Shown here one piece after another: positions 27,377-36,516 of a stretch of 64,000 bases of DNA. Under the pieces are notes generated by a model, which searched no databases, was not told the origin of the DNA, and worked only from the letters and a program-made list of their open reading frames with translations. Location: the NCBI GenBank assembly GCA_910585805.1, contig CAJUFB010000013.1, positions 1 to 64,000 on the forward strand, in the 5' to 3' direction. The translations under genes and the position numbers were made by a program. The DNA comes from an uncultured Acetatifactor sp. GTDB taxonomy: Bacteria > Bacillota > Clostridia > Lachnospirales > Lachnospiraceae. The first letter of the stretch is position 1; each line of letters starts with the position of its first letter.

Positions 27377-28338
27377 GAAAGGTTACAGGAACATGGACAC
27401 CCGGCAGGAAACAGACAGAACAGCCGGTCCTGCGGCAGCGTCATAAATCCGGGTCATTCGGGGATATTGTTTTCCGCATCTGCAACTATACCGTATTTCT
27501 GCTGTTTACACTGGTGTGTGTATATCCCTTTTACTATCTTATCATCAACACGATAAGTTCAAACGAACTGAGCGCCAGCGGACAGATTACGCTGCTGCCC
27601 CGGGGGATTCACTTTAACAATTACGCGGAGGTTTTTAAACTGAACGGGCTGAGTGCCGCCTTTGGCATATCTGTGGCCAGGACGGTGCTGGGCACGGCTG
27701 GAACGGTCATGGTTTCCGCTTTTCTTGGTTATATGTTCACACAGAAGAAAATGTGGAAGCGGAAATTCTGGTACCGTTTTCTGGTCATCACCATGTATTT
27801 TAACGCAGGCATCATCCCCATGTTTATTACCATGAAGATGCTGCACCTGGTGAACAGCTTTTGGGTGTATGTGATACCGGCGCTTGTACAGCCCTACAAT
27901 ATTATTTTGGTAAAGACTTATGTGGAATCCATTCCCGTATCCATGGAAGAGGCGGCGGAAATAGACGGTGCCGGGGTCCTGCAGCGTTTTGTGAAAATAA
28001 TCCTTCCGCTGTGTGTCCCGATCCTGGCCACCATTGCAATCTTCTCGGCCGTAGGACAGTGGAACGCATTCAATGATACGCTGATGTATGTTACGGACCA
28101 GAAGCTCTATTCGCTGCAGTATCTGCTGTATACTTATTTGAATCAGGCAAGCTCTCTTGCCAAGATGATAAAGAGCAGCGGAATTGCGAATATGACAACA
28201 TCCCTGGCCACGCAGCAGACGCCCTCTTCCATTCGCATGACAGTATCTGTGATAGTGGTATTGCCCATACTGTGCATATATCCGTTTTTTCAAAGGTATT
28301 TCGTGCGGGGAATTATGATCGGAGCGGTGAAGGGGTGA
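27373..28338 (+). CDS. ABC sugar transporter permease, LplC/YtcP type
   Basis: This 321-residue protein has six membrane segments and the ATPase-contact loop SMEEAAEIDGAGVLQRFVKI near 190-210. It belongs to the second-permease group (LplC/YtcP) of complex carbohydrate importers that are served by a shared ATPase encoded elsewhere. The start overlaps the broken first permease (ATGA). With its partner deleted, this permease may have no working complex. The binding lipoprotein gene follows 55 bases later. Confidence 0.88.
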   Translation: MRKVTGTWTPGRKQTEQPVLRQRHKSGSFGDIVFRICNYTVFLLFTLVCVYPFYYLIINTISSNELSASGQITLLPRGIHFNNYAEVFKLNGLSAAFGISVARTVLGTAGTVMVSAFLGYMFTQKKMWKRKFWYRFLVITMYFNAGIIPMFITMKMLHLVNSFWVYVIPALVQPYNIILVKTYVESIPVSMEEAAEIDGAGVLQRFVKIILPLCVPILATIAIFSAVGQWNAFNDTLMYVTDQKLYSLQYLLYTYLNQASSLAKMIKSSGIANMTTSLATQQTPSSIRMTVSVIVVLPILCIYPFFQRYFVRGIMIGAVKG

Positions 28339-28392
28339 TGGAAAGAGGGGACTGTATGATCAAACGCAAAACTAAGATCAGGAGGTAAAATA

Positions 28393-30126
28393 ATGAGGAA
28401 AAAGTCAGGAAAAATGAGGAGAAAGATGCTGGCATCAGCAGTCTGCGCAGCAATGGCAGCTGCTGCCCTGAGCGGATGCGGTTCCGGTGAAGGATCGGGA
28501 GAACTGCTGAAAGTGGATGTCTTTGACAGTCTTGCAAATTATCAGGGCATTCAGTCCGGCTGGTATGGAAAACTGGTCAGGGATAAATTCGGGCTGGAAC
28601 TGAATATCATATCCCCGATTGTCTCGGGAGGCGGGGAGTCACTTTTTGAAACCCGTGCTGCCGGCGGGGAAGTGGGAGACATCATCATGGTCGGTGCAGG
28701 TTCCGGAAGAGCCCAGGGGCTGGTGGATGCAGGCCTGGTCATGGATATCACGGAGTATCTGGAAGGCGAAGAAAATCTTGCGAAGTACCGCGGGGCCATA
28801 GAGGCATCCAATGAGAACTGGATCAAACAGGACGGCCTGTACATGATTCCTTCGGAAATGACAGAACAGAGCGGCTCGGTTTCCTGTGAGGCCGGCGGCG
28901 AGCCTACTACCGGCGTTTATTTCAGATGGGATCTGTATAAGCAGCTGGGCTATCCGCAGATGAAGACAGAGGAGGATATGCTCACCGTGCTGAAGGACAT
29001 GCAGGAGATTTGCACGGAGAGCGATTCCGGCAAGAAGGTGTACGCATTTTCGTTTTTCAAAGACTGGGACAATATCCTGATGGAAGCGGCACGGCAGGGG
29101 TTCAGTTATTATGGATACGGAATGGAAGGCTTCTGCCTGTTCAAGCCGGATGGAAGCGCGTACCAGGATGCCCTGGCAGACGATTCCGAGTACATCAGGA
29201 CGTTGAGACTTTTCTTTGATGCGAATCAGATGGGACTGATCGATCCGGAATCCACCACCCAGGATTATGATACGCTGTATGCGAAATATCAGGACGGTGC
29301 CGTCCTTTACTGCCCATGGGCGTGGTACGGAAAAGCGGCATACAATACAACGGAGCACCTGAATGCAGGAAAAGCCATGGCATTTGTACCCATAGAGGAT
29401 ATGCAGATTTATTCTTACGGCTGTTATCCCCAGGGAAATGCCAACGACCTGTGCATCATGATCGGCAAGGATGCGGAAGATCCTCAGCGGATCATGGATT
29501 TCATCGACTGGATGTATTCACCGGAGGGGATCAACGCTTCCATGCAGGGCTCCGGTCCGGAGGGACTGACCTGGGAGATGAAGGACGGGCGGCCGGTGCT
29601 GACGGAGTTCGGCATGGAAGCTGTCCTCGGAGACGGCAGCAGGGTGACGGTTCCGGAGGAATGGGGCACGGGCAGCTATGCAGAGGGCAAAAACCAGCTG
29701 AATATCAAGACAGTGGCTCCCACTGAGATCAATCCGGATACCGGTGTTCCCTACACCAGTACCATGTGGGAGAGCATCCTGGAAATGGACAGCACTGAGA
29801 TCGGGGACGACTGGAAGGAAAAAATGGGTTACAGCACCCCTATGGAATATCTCATCGCCAGTGACAGGCTGCTGGTATCGCCGGGGATTTCCGTGGCACT
29901 TCCGGATGAATCAGCGGATGTCGTGACCATCCGTAGCCAGTGCAAGTCCATTGTGGTGGAAAAATCCTGGCAGATGATCTTCGCAAAGGATGAGGCGGAA
30001 TTCGAAGCACTGCTGACGGAAATGCGGGATACCGTGAAGGGCCTGGGATACGATGAGATCTATCAGATCGATCTGGAAAACGCACAGGCAAAACAGGTGG
30101 AAAGAGACAAAATGCTCCGGGAATAA
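28393..30126 (+). CDS. Extracellular sugar-binding lipoprotein of an Lpl-type ABC importer
   Basis: This 577-residue protein has a lipoprotein signal with cleavage before C29 (AAALSGCG), and a family 1 solute-binding fold of the long type that goes with LplB/LplC permeases (for example DIIMVGAGSGRAQGLVDAGL near 96, FKDWDN near 218, and WMYSPEGINASMQGSGPEG near 374). It would capture an oligosaccharide outside the cell. The start has a perfect AGGAGG. It is the last gene of the transporter operon and faces the convergent response regulator gene. A hairpin CAGGACA/TGTCCTG at 30144-30171 followed by T's ends it. Confidence 0.88.
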   Translation: MRKKSGKMRRKMLASAVCAAMAAAALSGCGSGEGSGELLKVDVFDSLANYQGIQSGWYGKLVRDKFGLELNIISPIVSGGGESLFETRAAGGEVGDIIMVGAGSGRAQGLVDAGLVMDITEYLEGEENLAKYRGAIEASNENWIKQDGLYMIPSEMTEQSGSVSCEAGGEPTTGVYFRWDLYKQLGYPQMKTEEDMLTVLKDMQEICTESDSGKKVYAFSFFKDWDNILMEAARQGFSYYGYGMEGFCLFKPDGSAYQDALADDSEYIRTLRLFFDANQMGLIDPESTTQDYDTLYAKYQDGAVLYCPWAWYGKAAYNTTEHLNAGKAMAFVPIEDMQIYSYGCYPQGNANDLCIMIGKDAEDPQRIMDFIDWMYSPEGINASMQGSGPEGLTWEMKDGRPVLTEFGMEAVLGDGSRVTVPEEWGTGSYAEGKNQLNIKTVAPTEINPDTGVPYTSTMWESILEMDSTEIGDDWKEKMGYSTPMEYLIASDRLLVSPGISVALPDESADVVTIRSQCKSIVVEKSWQMIFAKDEAEFEALLTEMRDTVKGLGYDEIYQIDLENAQAKQVERDKMLRE

Positions 30127-30141
30127 ACGCTGCAACACGAA

Positions 30142-31716
30142 TCACAGGACAGGGGGAAGTCCTCTGTCCTGGCCCTGCTTTTTTCGGTATTCCGCAGAGC
30201 TGCATCCGAATTCCTGTTTAAATTTCTGGTAGAAATAATCCACGCTCCGATATCCGGACAATGCGGCGATGGCGCCGGCAGCCCTGTTTGTCTCCAACAG
30301 CATTCTGGCGGCATTTTGGACGCGGATTTCGTTCAGGTAGCTGTTAAAATTTTTTCCCATGCGCTGGGTGAACAGCTTTCCCAGATAGGAACTGTTATAG
30401 CCGAAGAGCGGGGCCAGGGTTTCCAGTTTTAACGGTTCATTGTAATTGTGTTCTATGTAATCCAGTATATTTTCAAAGACGCTTTCGGTATCGGCATTGC
30501 CGACGACGGCATTGATCATGATTTCAAACTGCTCCGTATAATAGGACATGATCTCATTAAGCGTGCTACGCTGTTCTACCTGTTCCAGCAGAGCTGCGTT
30601 GGAGCACAGAAATTCCTTAACCTGGCTGTAGGACTGCGTGACACAGCTTCGTACCTGAAGGAGGATATCCGCCAGGAAGTGCTTCAAGGCAGCGGTTTTG
30701 TCGGGACAGGACAGAAGCCGGGATTCCAGCTCGTCCAATGTTTCGGCGATCATTTTACGATTGGCGCTTTTGATATAATCTGACAGTTTCCGCGCGTACC
30801 GTTGTGCATGTTCGGAGTCGGCAAAGGCATTTTCATGGAGATGGGCAGGCAGGTCCTTCGGACTTACGGCATGCTGGGACGGCTGACAGAAAAAGCGGCG
30901 TTCCATCAGCAGGCAGCATTCCAGATAGGACGGATGAAATTCCTTCAGGCTGTAGACCGGCCTGCCGCAGACTAAAAAGACCGAGTCCAGAGGAGAACCC
31001 TTCTGCAGCCTGCCCTGGCAGCGTGAAAGGAAAGTCCGGAAGCGGGTCAGTGAGGAATTGCCTTTTAACAGCAGCAGGTTTCTGCCTTCCAGAGTGAGCA
31101 GCTCAAAGCTGTCGTTGGGTCCGCATACTGCGGCAAACACTTCTGCGAAATGGAAACGGGAGAGCGTATCCAGATTTTCGTACAGAATAATCTGATATAC
31201 CGGAAAAGTGAAGCCGAATTCTTCATAGTGGATATTGATGTCCGGCTGTGCATTTCCCAGCAGGTCTGCCAGAACCGTGTTTCTGGCTTTCATCATATAG
31301 CGGTAGTAGGAATCCTTTGTCCGGAGGCTGGAGAGTATCTTTTCTTTTGCGGAAAGGACAGCCTGGGTGAGGAGGGTTTCGTCAATGGGCTTCGTCAGAT
31401 AGCAGGAGACTCCGTATCGGATAGCCGCCTGAGCATACTGAAAATCGGAGAAGCCGCTCAGAATGATAAATTCTCCCTCATATCCGTTCTCCCTTGCCTT
31501 CTGTATCAGCTCTATGCCTGAGAGAAGGGGCATCTGAATATCCAGCAGGACAAGGTTTGGGTGAAGAGATGCCATTTTCTCAAGGGCATCCATGCCGTCC
31601 TGGGCCTCGCCGCAGATATCAAACCCCAGGGCGCGCCAGTCGATAATGTATTTCAGGCCTTCGCGGATGAAGATTTCATCGTCCGCGATCAAAACATTTA
31701 AAACAGGTTCATTCAT
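30142..31716 (-). CDS. Response regulator with AraC-type DNA-binding domain (YesN type)
   Basis: This 524-residue protein has an N-terminal receiver domain (LIADDEIFIREGL near 9-21, phospho-acceptor in VLLDIQMP near 56-63, TKPI near 107), a long middle region (about 130-410), and a C-terminal AraC helix-turn-helix pair (ILDYIEHNYNEPLKLETLA near 420, then YFYQKFKQEFGCSSAEYRKK near 490). It should control the neighbouring sugar importer. Its start overlaps the stop of the sensor kinase gene by 4 bases. Confidence 0.92.
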   Translation of the reverse strand: MNEPVLNVLIADDEIFIREGLKYIIDWRALGFDICGEAQDGMDALEKMASLHPNLVLLDIQMPLLSGIELIQKARENGYEGEFIILSGFSDFQYAQAAIRYGVSCYLTKPIDETLLTQAVLSAKEKILSSLRTKDSYYRYMMKARNTVLADLLGNAQPDINIHYEEFGFTFPVYQIILYENLDTLSRFHFAEVFAAVCGPNDSFELLTLEGRNLLLLKGNSSLTRFRTFLSRCQGRLQKGSPLDSVFLVCGRPVYSLKEFHPSYLECCLLMERRFFCQPSQHAVSPKDLPAHLHENAFADSEHAQRYARKLSDYIKSANRKMIAETLDELESRLLSCPDKTAALKHFLADILLQVRSCVTQSYSQVKEFLCSNAALLEQVEQRSTLNEIMSYYTEQFEIMINAVVGNADTESVFENILDYIEHNYNEPLKLETLAPLFGYNSSYLGKLFTQRMGKNFNSYLNEIRVQNAARMLLETNRAAGAIAALSGYRSVDYFYQKFKQEFGCSSAEYRKKQGQDRGLPPVL

Positions 31717-33470
31717 GAGGACTGCTCCTTATTATTTACGGGATCAATCGGGAAGGAAATGGTGATGTCCGTTCCAGTCAGCGGGCTGCTGTCAATGTGG
31801 AAGGTATATGCGCTGCCGTACAGCAGACTCAGGCGGCGGTGGATATTTGAAAGGCCGATGCTTTCGGGATGTCCCGCTATGGTGCCGGCGTTCATGGTTT
31901 CCGTCAGTTTCCGTAATTTTTCCGGAGCCATGCCGCAGCCGTCGTCCTGAATCCTTATCCGGAGGAACTGCCTGTCCGTACAGGAGATTGTTATCAGGAT
32001 GCGGCCGCCTTCCGCTTTGGGTACAAGACCGTGAATAACGGCATTTTCCACCATAGGCTGTATCAGCAGGGGAAGGATGTGTACCCGGGCAGGGTCAACG
32101 GCCTCGTCTATGGACAATTCATATTGGATTCTGCTGCCGAAGCGGAGCTGCTGAATGCTGAGGTAGGCTTTTGTATAATTCAGCTCCTTTTCGAGAGCAG
32201 TGGTATCCGGACCGGTATTTTCCAGGACATAATGCATGGTGTCTCCCAACAGCTTTACGGAAGCCGCCACATCACGGGTGCCGGCAGCAAGTGCCTGCAT
32301 GCGGATGGTTTCCAGCGTATTGTAGAGAAAGTGCGGATTGATCTGGCTGGCAAGCATTTTGAATTCCATCTGCTGCTGTTCGTTGATCAGATGTTCTCTG
32401 GCGATTTCCGCTTCATAGTACTGTTTTTGGGTTTCCTGTACACGCTGTACCGTTTCCCGCAGATCATGAAAGGTTTCGGCGAGCTCATCATCTCCTCTGA
32501 AATTTTCGATAATGTCATAATCCTCCCGGCTTGCCCGGTGCATGGCATCCCTCAGGACAGCGATCCTGGCGCTGAGGCGGGACGAAAACACCAGGATGAC
32601 TGCAGAGGGGAAGAGGATGGCGATCATCAGCATCAGAAGGCTGGCGGCGGTTACACGGCGCAGCTGATGGATTGCCTGCGGATTGCTGACACTGATATAG
32701 AAGGTATCTTCCGTGCGGTAGGGCTGGAAGGTGGAGAGGTTTGTCAGGGATTTTGTACCCGTGAAATCCGTTATGCCGCTGTAGCTGTAATGCGGGCTGC
32801 CGGAGAGCTGCCCGTCCGGAAGCGGCATCGTCTTCCGGGCAAGACCCGGGTCCGACGAATAGAAGACCGGAGAGTCGTTTACGCTGCAGATAATCTGGAA
32901 TTCATTATTTTTTAAACGATTTTTCATGTAGTTCGGGCTTAACATAATGACCAGATAAGCTTTGGCAGAGGGAGAGGGCAATCCCATTTTGCGGACCAGG
33001 GTCAGGTAGGAGGTAACATTGCCGAAATTGTCGGTCTCCGTGATGGTCTTCCAGAGCTGCATCTTTTCCTCCAGTTCTTCGCTGTACCAGGAGGTTTGGG
33101 AGAAATCATCCGTCACGGCAATGTACTCGCTTTCGGTGATGGCATGATTGTTGGTGTAGAGACAGATGGAAGAAATAGAGGCATTGTGTCTGCGGCAGTT
33201 GTCCATGTAGTCAGTCAGCTGTGCGTATGCCGAAGTTTCCGGCGGGAGAGTGTCTGAACTCAGCAGATGCATATAGGAATAAGATTGTATGATATTTTCC
33301 GACAGCGTGAACATGGATGTAGTGATATCAAACAGTGTGGATTTCAGCCTGGCACCGTCTGCCCGCGTCAGGCTGAGATAGTCGTTCTGAAGCTGATGTC
33401 TGGAGGAATATACAGAGTACAGTCCGATAGCGAGAACGGGAACCATAACGGCAAAGATATATATGCGCAT
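31713..33470 (-). CDS. Sensor histidine kinase (YesM type), first codons cut off by a MITE
   Basis: The remaining frame gives 585 residues: membrane segment 5-20, a large outer sensor domain, a second segment near 275-295, HAMP, the phospho-acceptor region QINPHFLYNTLETIRM near 380, and the ATPase with IQPMVENAVIHGL and DDGCGM. The natural start lies at 33631: removing the MITE and one target copy joins MPAYKRL to FIKPKIKHQLMRIYI without a break. As it stands, translation from 33631 stops after nine codons inside the MITE. The internal ATG at 33470 has no ribosome binding site. The kinase is therefore probably poorly made or not made, which may also affect the coupled response regulator. Confidence 0.88.
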   Translation of the reverse strand: MRIYIFAVMVPVLAIGLYSVYSSRHQLQNDYLSLTRADGARLKSTLFDITTSMFTLSENIIQSYSYMHLLSSDTLPPETSAYAQLTDYMDNCRRHNASISSICLYTNNHAITESEYIAVTDDFSQTSWYSEELEEKMQLWKTITETDNFGNVTSYLTLVRKMGLPSPSAKAYLVIMLSPNYMKNRLKNNEFQIICSVNDSPVFYSSDPGLARKTMPLPDGQLSGSPHYSYSGITDFTGTKSLTNLSTFQPYRTEDTFYISVSNPQAIHQLRRVTAASLLMLMIAILFPSAVILVFSSRLSARIAVLRDAMHRASREDYDIIENFRGDDELAETFHDLRETVQRVQETQKQYYEAEIAREHLINEQQQMEFKMLASQINPHFLYNTLETIRMQALAAGTRDVAASVKLLGDTMHYVLENTGPDTTALEKELNYTKAYLSIQQLRFGSRIQYELSIDEAVDPARVHILPLLIQPMVENAVIHGLVPKAEGGRILITISCTDRQFLRIRIQDDGCGMAPEKLRKLTETMNAGTIAGHPESIGLSNIHRRLSLLYGSAYTFHIDSSPLTGTDITISFPIDPVNNKEQSS

Positions 33471-33507
33471 CAGCTGGTGCTTGATTTTCGGTTTTATAAA
33501 AAGTCTT

Positions 33508-33609
33508 GGTGTTAGTCAATAACCGTGTTGGTTTCCGAGTTTTGGTTATATCAGGATGTGGTGTTTATGGCACTTTCAGGCCGCACCAACACATATGTTG
33601 ACTAACGCC
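33508..33609. mobile_element. MITE copy B, 102 bp, flanked by 8-bp target duplication AAAGTCTT
   Basis: The element begins GGTGTTAGTCAA and ends TTGACTAACGCC, inverted repeats of 12 bases with one mismatch. Perfect 8-base direct repeats AAAGTCTT flank it at 33500-33507 and 33610-33617. It is the same family as the element at 3999-4094. The well-kept ends point to a more recent insertion. It has no coding capacity. It sits between codons 5 and 8 of the sensor kinase gene. Confidence 0.93.
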
Positions 33610-33631
33610 AAAGTCTTTTGTATGCAGGCAT
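33610..33631 (-). pseudogene. Severed 5' end of the sensor kinase gene (start codon and ribosome binding site)
   Basis: On the minus strand AAAGGA lies seven bases before the ATG at 33631, which reads MPAYKRL and then runs into the MITE and a stop. This is the original start of the kinase gene. Confidence 0.88.
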
Positions 33632-33666
33632 TTTGCGATCCTTTTGTTAATTTGCTTTCAGAAGAC

Positions 33667-33695
33667 ATCATATCATATTTGCCGGGACTTCTCAA
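33667..33695 (-). promoter_or_regulatory. Promoter of the sensor kinase-response regulator operon
   Basis: Read on the minus strand, TTGAGA (33695-33690) and TATGAT (33672-33667) have a 17-base spacer. It lies upstream of the MITE and remains intact, so the operon may still be transcribed through the element. Confidence 0.7.
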
Positions 33696-33785
33696 TAAAA
33701 TCCAGAATTTTCCGGAGAGAATATCCTAGGAAGAATGGACTTTACTCTTCAGGGCCATGGCATGGCAGCTGAATAAGGAGAAAAG

Positions 33786-34967
33786 ATGAATTTTGAAAAT
33801 CTGAAACATTTTATGGATCATATGGCAAAGGAACGGACACCCGGAAATGCCGTCGAAGTATATCTGGGCGGGAAATGTGTGTTCAGATATGCCAGCGGAT
33901 ACGCCGATCTGAGATTAAAGACGCCGCTGACGGGAGAGGAATATTTCAATTTCTATTCCTGCTCAAAGATCACCACCGTCGTTGCCGGGCTTCAGCTGTT
34001 GGAAAAGGGGCGTTTTCTGTTGACGGATCCGATTTATGCGTATATTCCGGAATTCCGTGACATGAAGATCAGGACGGGAGAGGGAGCGTTGGTGAAGGCG
34101 AGTCGTCCGGTCACGGTCAGGGATCTGTTTACGATGTCTGCAGGTTTTACCTATGACATGGATACGCAGGGATTCAGGGAGGCCAGAGCGCTTACGGGAG
34201 GGAAGATGGATACGGTACAGGTGGTGCGCTGTGTCGCCCGGGACCCGCTTGTCTACGAGCCGGGGACACATTGGGGATACAGCATTGCTCACGATGTGCT
34301 GGCCGGTCTGATCAGCATCATAGAAGGAAAGAAATTCCGTGATTACGTAAAGGAATTTGTATTTGAACCCTTGGGCATCCGGCATTGTACTTATCATCAG
34401 ACACCGGAGACTCAGGCGAAGATGGCCGCACAGTACAGGTTTGTTCCGGAAGGTGAGGATGCCGGTTATGATATTGTGGAAGAGCAGAAACACGGAAAGG
34501 CCGTAAGCGGTGTCTTTGTAGATGTAGGGAAGGAAGTTTTCGGCATTCCGGGGGAGGAATATGACAGCGGCGGTGCAGGGATTACCGGTACGGTTTATGA
34601 TTATGTAAAGCTGATGGCTGCGCTGGCAAACCACGGACTGGGCATAAACGGCGAGCGGATTCTGTCCAGAGGAAGCGTTGCCCTTTTGAAAGAGGATCAG
34701 CTGAACGAAGTCCAGAAAAAGGATTTTAACTGGAAACAGCTGACGGGCTACAGCTACGGGCTGGGGGTCCGCACGCTGACAGACAAGGCGCTGGCGGGTT
34801 CAGTGGGGAATGTGGGTGAATTCGGCTGGGGAGGTGCTGCCGGTTCTACGGCCCTGGTGGATACGGAGACAGGACTGGCAGTGTTTTACGTACAGCATAC
34901 ACTGAATCCCAGAGAGGAATACTATCAGCCCAGACTCAGGAACGTGGTTTATTCCTGTCTGGACTGA
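33786..34967 (+). CDS. Serine hydrolase of the class C beta-lactamase/esterase family
   Basis: This 393-residue protein has the SxxK motif SCSK at residues 58-61 with the nucleophile serine, a Tyr motif (WGYSIAHD near 163-170) and a late glycine-rich GWGGAAGS in place of the KTG/HTG box. This pattern fits the EstB-like esterases and D-amino-acid peptidases more than true lactamases. There is no signal peptide, so it acts inside the cell. AAGGAGAAAAG precedes the ATG. It is divergent from the disrupted kinase gene. The substrate is unknown. Confidence 0.85.
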   Translation: MNFENLKHFMDHMAKERTPGNAVEVYLGGKCVFRYASGYADLRLKTPLTGEEYFNFYSCSKITTVVAGLQLLEKGRFLLTDPIYAYIPEFRDMKIRTGEGALVKASRPVTVRDLFTMSAGFTYDMDTQGFREARALTGGKMDTVQVVRCVARDPLVYEPGTHWGYSIAHDVLAGLISIIEGKKFRDYVKEFVFEPLGIRHCTYHQTPETQAKMAAQYRFVPEGEDAGYDIVEEQKHGKAVSGVFVDVGKEVFGIPGEEYDSGGAGITGTVYDYVKLMAALANHGLGINGERILSRGSVALLKEDQLNEVQKKDFNWKQLTGYSYGLGVRTLTDKALAGSVGNVGEFGWGGAAGSTALVDTETGLAVFYVQHTLNPREEYYQPRLRNVVYSCLD

Positions 34968-35000
34968 CGGCGGACAGGCCGGCAGAGGGCCTGTATGGCT

Positions 35001-35088
35001 GAAGCGCCGGATCTTTGGGGGACAGCGGCCGGCGGCGGTTCCATCCCCGGCTGCCGTACCGGAAGCGTCGGATCTTTGGGGGACAGCG
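35001..35088. repeat. Direct repeat of 27 bp, two copies 61 bp apart
   Basis: GAAGCG-CGGATCTTTGGG followed by GGACAGCG occurs at 35001-35027 and 35062-35088 with one mismatch. It lies in the 172 bases between the serine hydrolase and radical SAM genes. Role unknown. Confidence 0.7.
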
Positions 35089-35139
35089 TACCGATCCCCC
35101 GGCAGCAGTCCGACAGCGGAGAACGGCGATTCAGGGGGG

Positions 35140-36003
35140 CTAAAAAAGAGACAGCTGTTCATACCGATCGGGAAATTCATGCAGATACCGAAAACAGGCA
35201 TCCACATCGCAGAGGATGCCGTTTTCTTTGCATATCCTGCGGAACAGCTCCATCAGTTCCCTGTTTCGCGGGCTGGGGATTTCGTAGGCATTCCCGTAGC
35301 GGCTGCGGTAGATTTCCTTCAGCCCCGGGAAATGCCTGTCCAGGGCTGCGTAATAGTATTCTCTGTCTCCCTCCCGCAGGGTCATGCCCATGCCGAAGCA
35401 GATGATGCCGTGTACCCTGACCTGAATGCAGTATTCCAGGATTCCACGGATATTTTCTTCCGTGTCATTGATGAAGGGCAGGATGGGAGACAGCCAGACC
35501 ACGGTGGGAATCCCGTTATCACGGAAGATTTCCAATGCGCGCAGCCGCTCCCGGGTGGTACATACACCGGACTCCAGGATCCGGCACAAAGCTTCGTCAT
35601 AAGTGGTCAGTGTCATCTGCACCACACACCTGGCGTTTTCGTGAATGCGTTTCAGCAGATCCAGATCCCGCAGGATCCGGTGGGATTTGGTCTGAATGGT
35701 CACGCCGAAGCCGTAACGGGCTATGATTTCCAGGCATTTCCTGGTCAGGCCCAGCTGCTCTTCGCAGTGCATGTAAGGGTCGCACATGGCACCGGTTCCG
35801 ATCATGCATTTTTTTCTTTTGGACCGTAGGGCGCGTTCCAGAAGCTGGGGGGCATTCTGTTTTACCTCGATATCCTCGAAGGGATGGGTGAACTGATAGC
35901 ATTTGCTCCGGCTGTCGCAGTAGATACATCCATGAGTGCACCCACGGTACAGATTCATCCCGTTTTGGGCAGATAAGATTCCTTTGGCGTCTACGAAATG
36001 CAA
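35140..36003 (-). CDS. SPL family radical SAM protein (spore photoproduct lyase-like)
   Basis: The start is taken as TTG at 36003, with GGGAGG eight bases upstream, giving 287 residues; this puts NMNLYRGC-type sequence near residue 16 as in the family. The radical SAM cysteines are C22, C26 and C29 (GCTHGCIYCDSRS). Later segments GTGAMCDPYMHCEEQLGLTR and TIQTKSHRILRDLDLL are typical of this SplB-like group. True spore photoproduct lyase is longer, so repair of the thymine spore lesion is not assured. An upstream ATG at 36105 lacks a ribosome binding site. Confidence 0.8.
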   Translation of the reverse strand: MHFVDAKGILSAQNGMNLYRGCTHGCIYCDSRSKCYQFTHPFEDIEVKQNAPQLLERALRSKRKKCMIGTGAMCDPYMHCEEQLGLTRKCLEIIARYGFGVTIQTKSHRILRDLDLLKRIHENARCVVQMTLTTYDEALCRILESGVCTTRERLRALEIFRDNGIPTVVWLSPILPFINDTEENIRGILEYCIQVRVHGIICFGMGMTLREGDREYYYAALDRHFPGLKEIYRSRYGNAYEIPSPRNRELMELFRRICKENGILCDVDACFRYLHEFPDRYEQLSLF

Positions 36004-36299
36004 TGTATGGACCTCCCGATGATTGTGGGCAAAAGGCTTTGGCGTGACAGGCTTTCTGCCGGATTGATATGTGAAGATAATAGCATGTTTTGAGTAAACA
36101 GGCAAGCCTCTGTTGCGTCACTCGATCGGAACCTTTGTCTGGTCTGTCATAAGCATCATGTCAGTCACCCCTGTCAAAGTCATTCCCGGTTTGGGACACT
36201 TCGGAGGGCAATCAGGGATATCAAGTCCCTTGATGAATTTCTCAGAAGAATTCTCTAAATGATTTACCACAAATATTCATAAGAAGATGGAAACAGGGG
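36004..36299. other. Gene-free stretch before the BlaI operator region
   Basis: It holds short palindromes (for example TCAAGTCCCTTGA near 36220) and no plausible gene. The first part must carry the promoter of the radical SAM gene on the minus strand, but no clear boxes are seen. Confidence 0.45.
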
Positions 36300-36385
36300 A
36301 AGGTTGACGACTGTAACACAAAATTTGAAAAGAAGGTTGACTGCCGTAATACGATATGTTAAAATAAGGTTGACAGATGTAATAC
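36300..36385 (+). promoter_or_regulatory. Three operator-like repeats at exact 33-bp spacing with promoter
   Basis: The 20-base units at 36300-36319, 36333-36352 and 36366-36385 share AAGGTTGAC, then four to six variable bases, then GTAA-AC. The core GAC(N)TGTAA resembles BlaI/MecI dyads (TACA/TGTA). A promoter fits the middle unit: TTGACT at 36337-36342, a 17-base spacer and TAAAAT at 36360-36365, so repressor bound at units two and three would cover the promoter. The 33-bp period places all three on nearly the same face of the helix. Confidence 0.75.
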
Positions 36386-36516
36386 ACATATGGGGTAAAG
36401 CTGCCCTGATTTCGCTGCCCGGTGTCCGGGAAGGACGCATTCCTTAAATGAACCGTGACATGCCATTTTGAGATTCCGGGAGGCTGTTTCAGGAAAAACG
36501 AAGGGAGAAGAGCGAT

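Noticed and set aside
33786..34967. True class C beta-lactamase
   Set aside because: No signal peptide, and the KTG/HTG box is replaced by a glycine-rich stretch; an esterase or peptidase is more likely.
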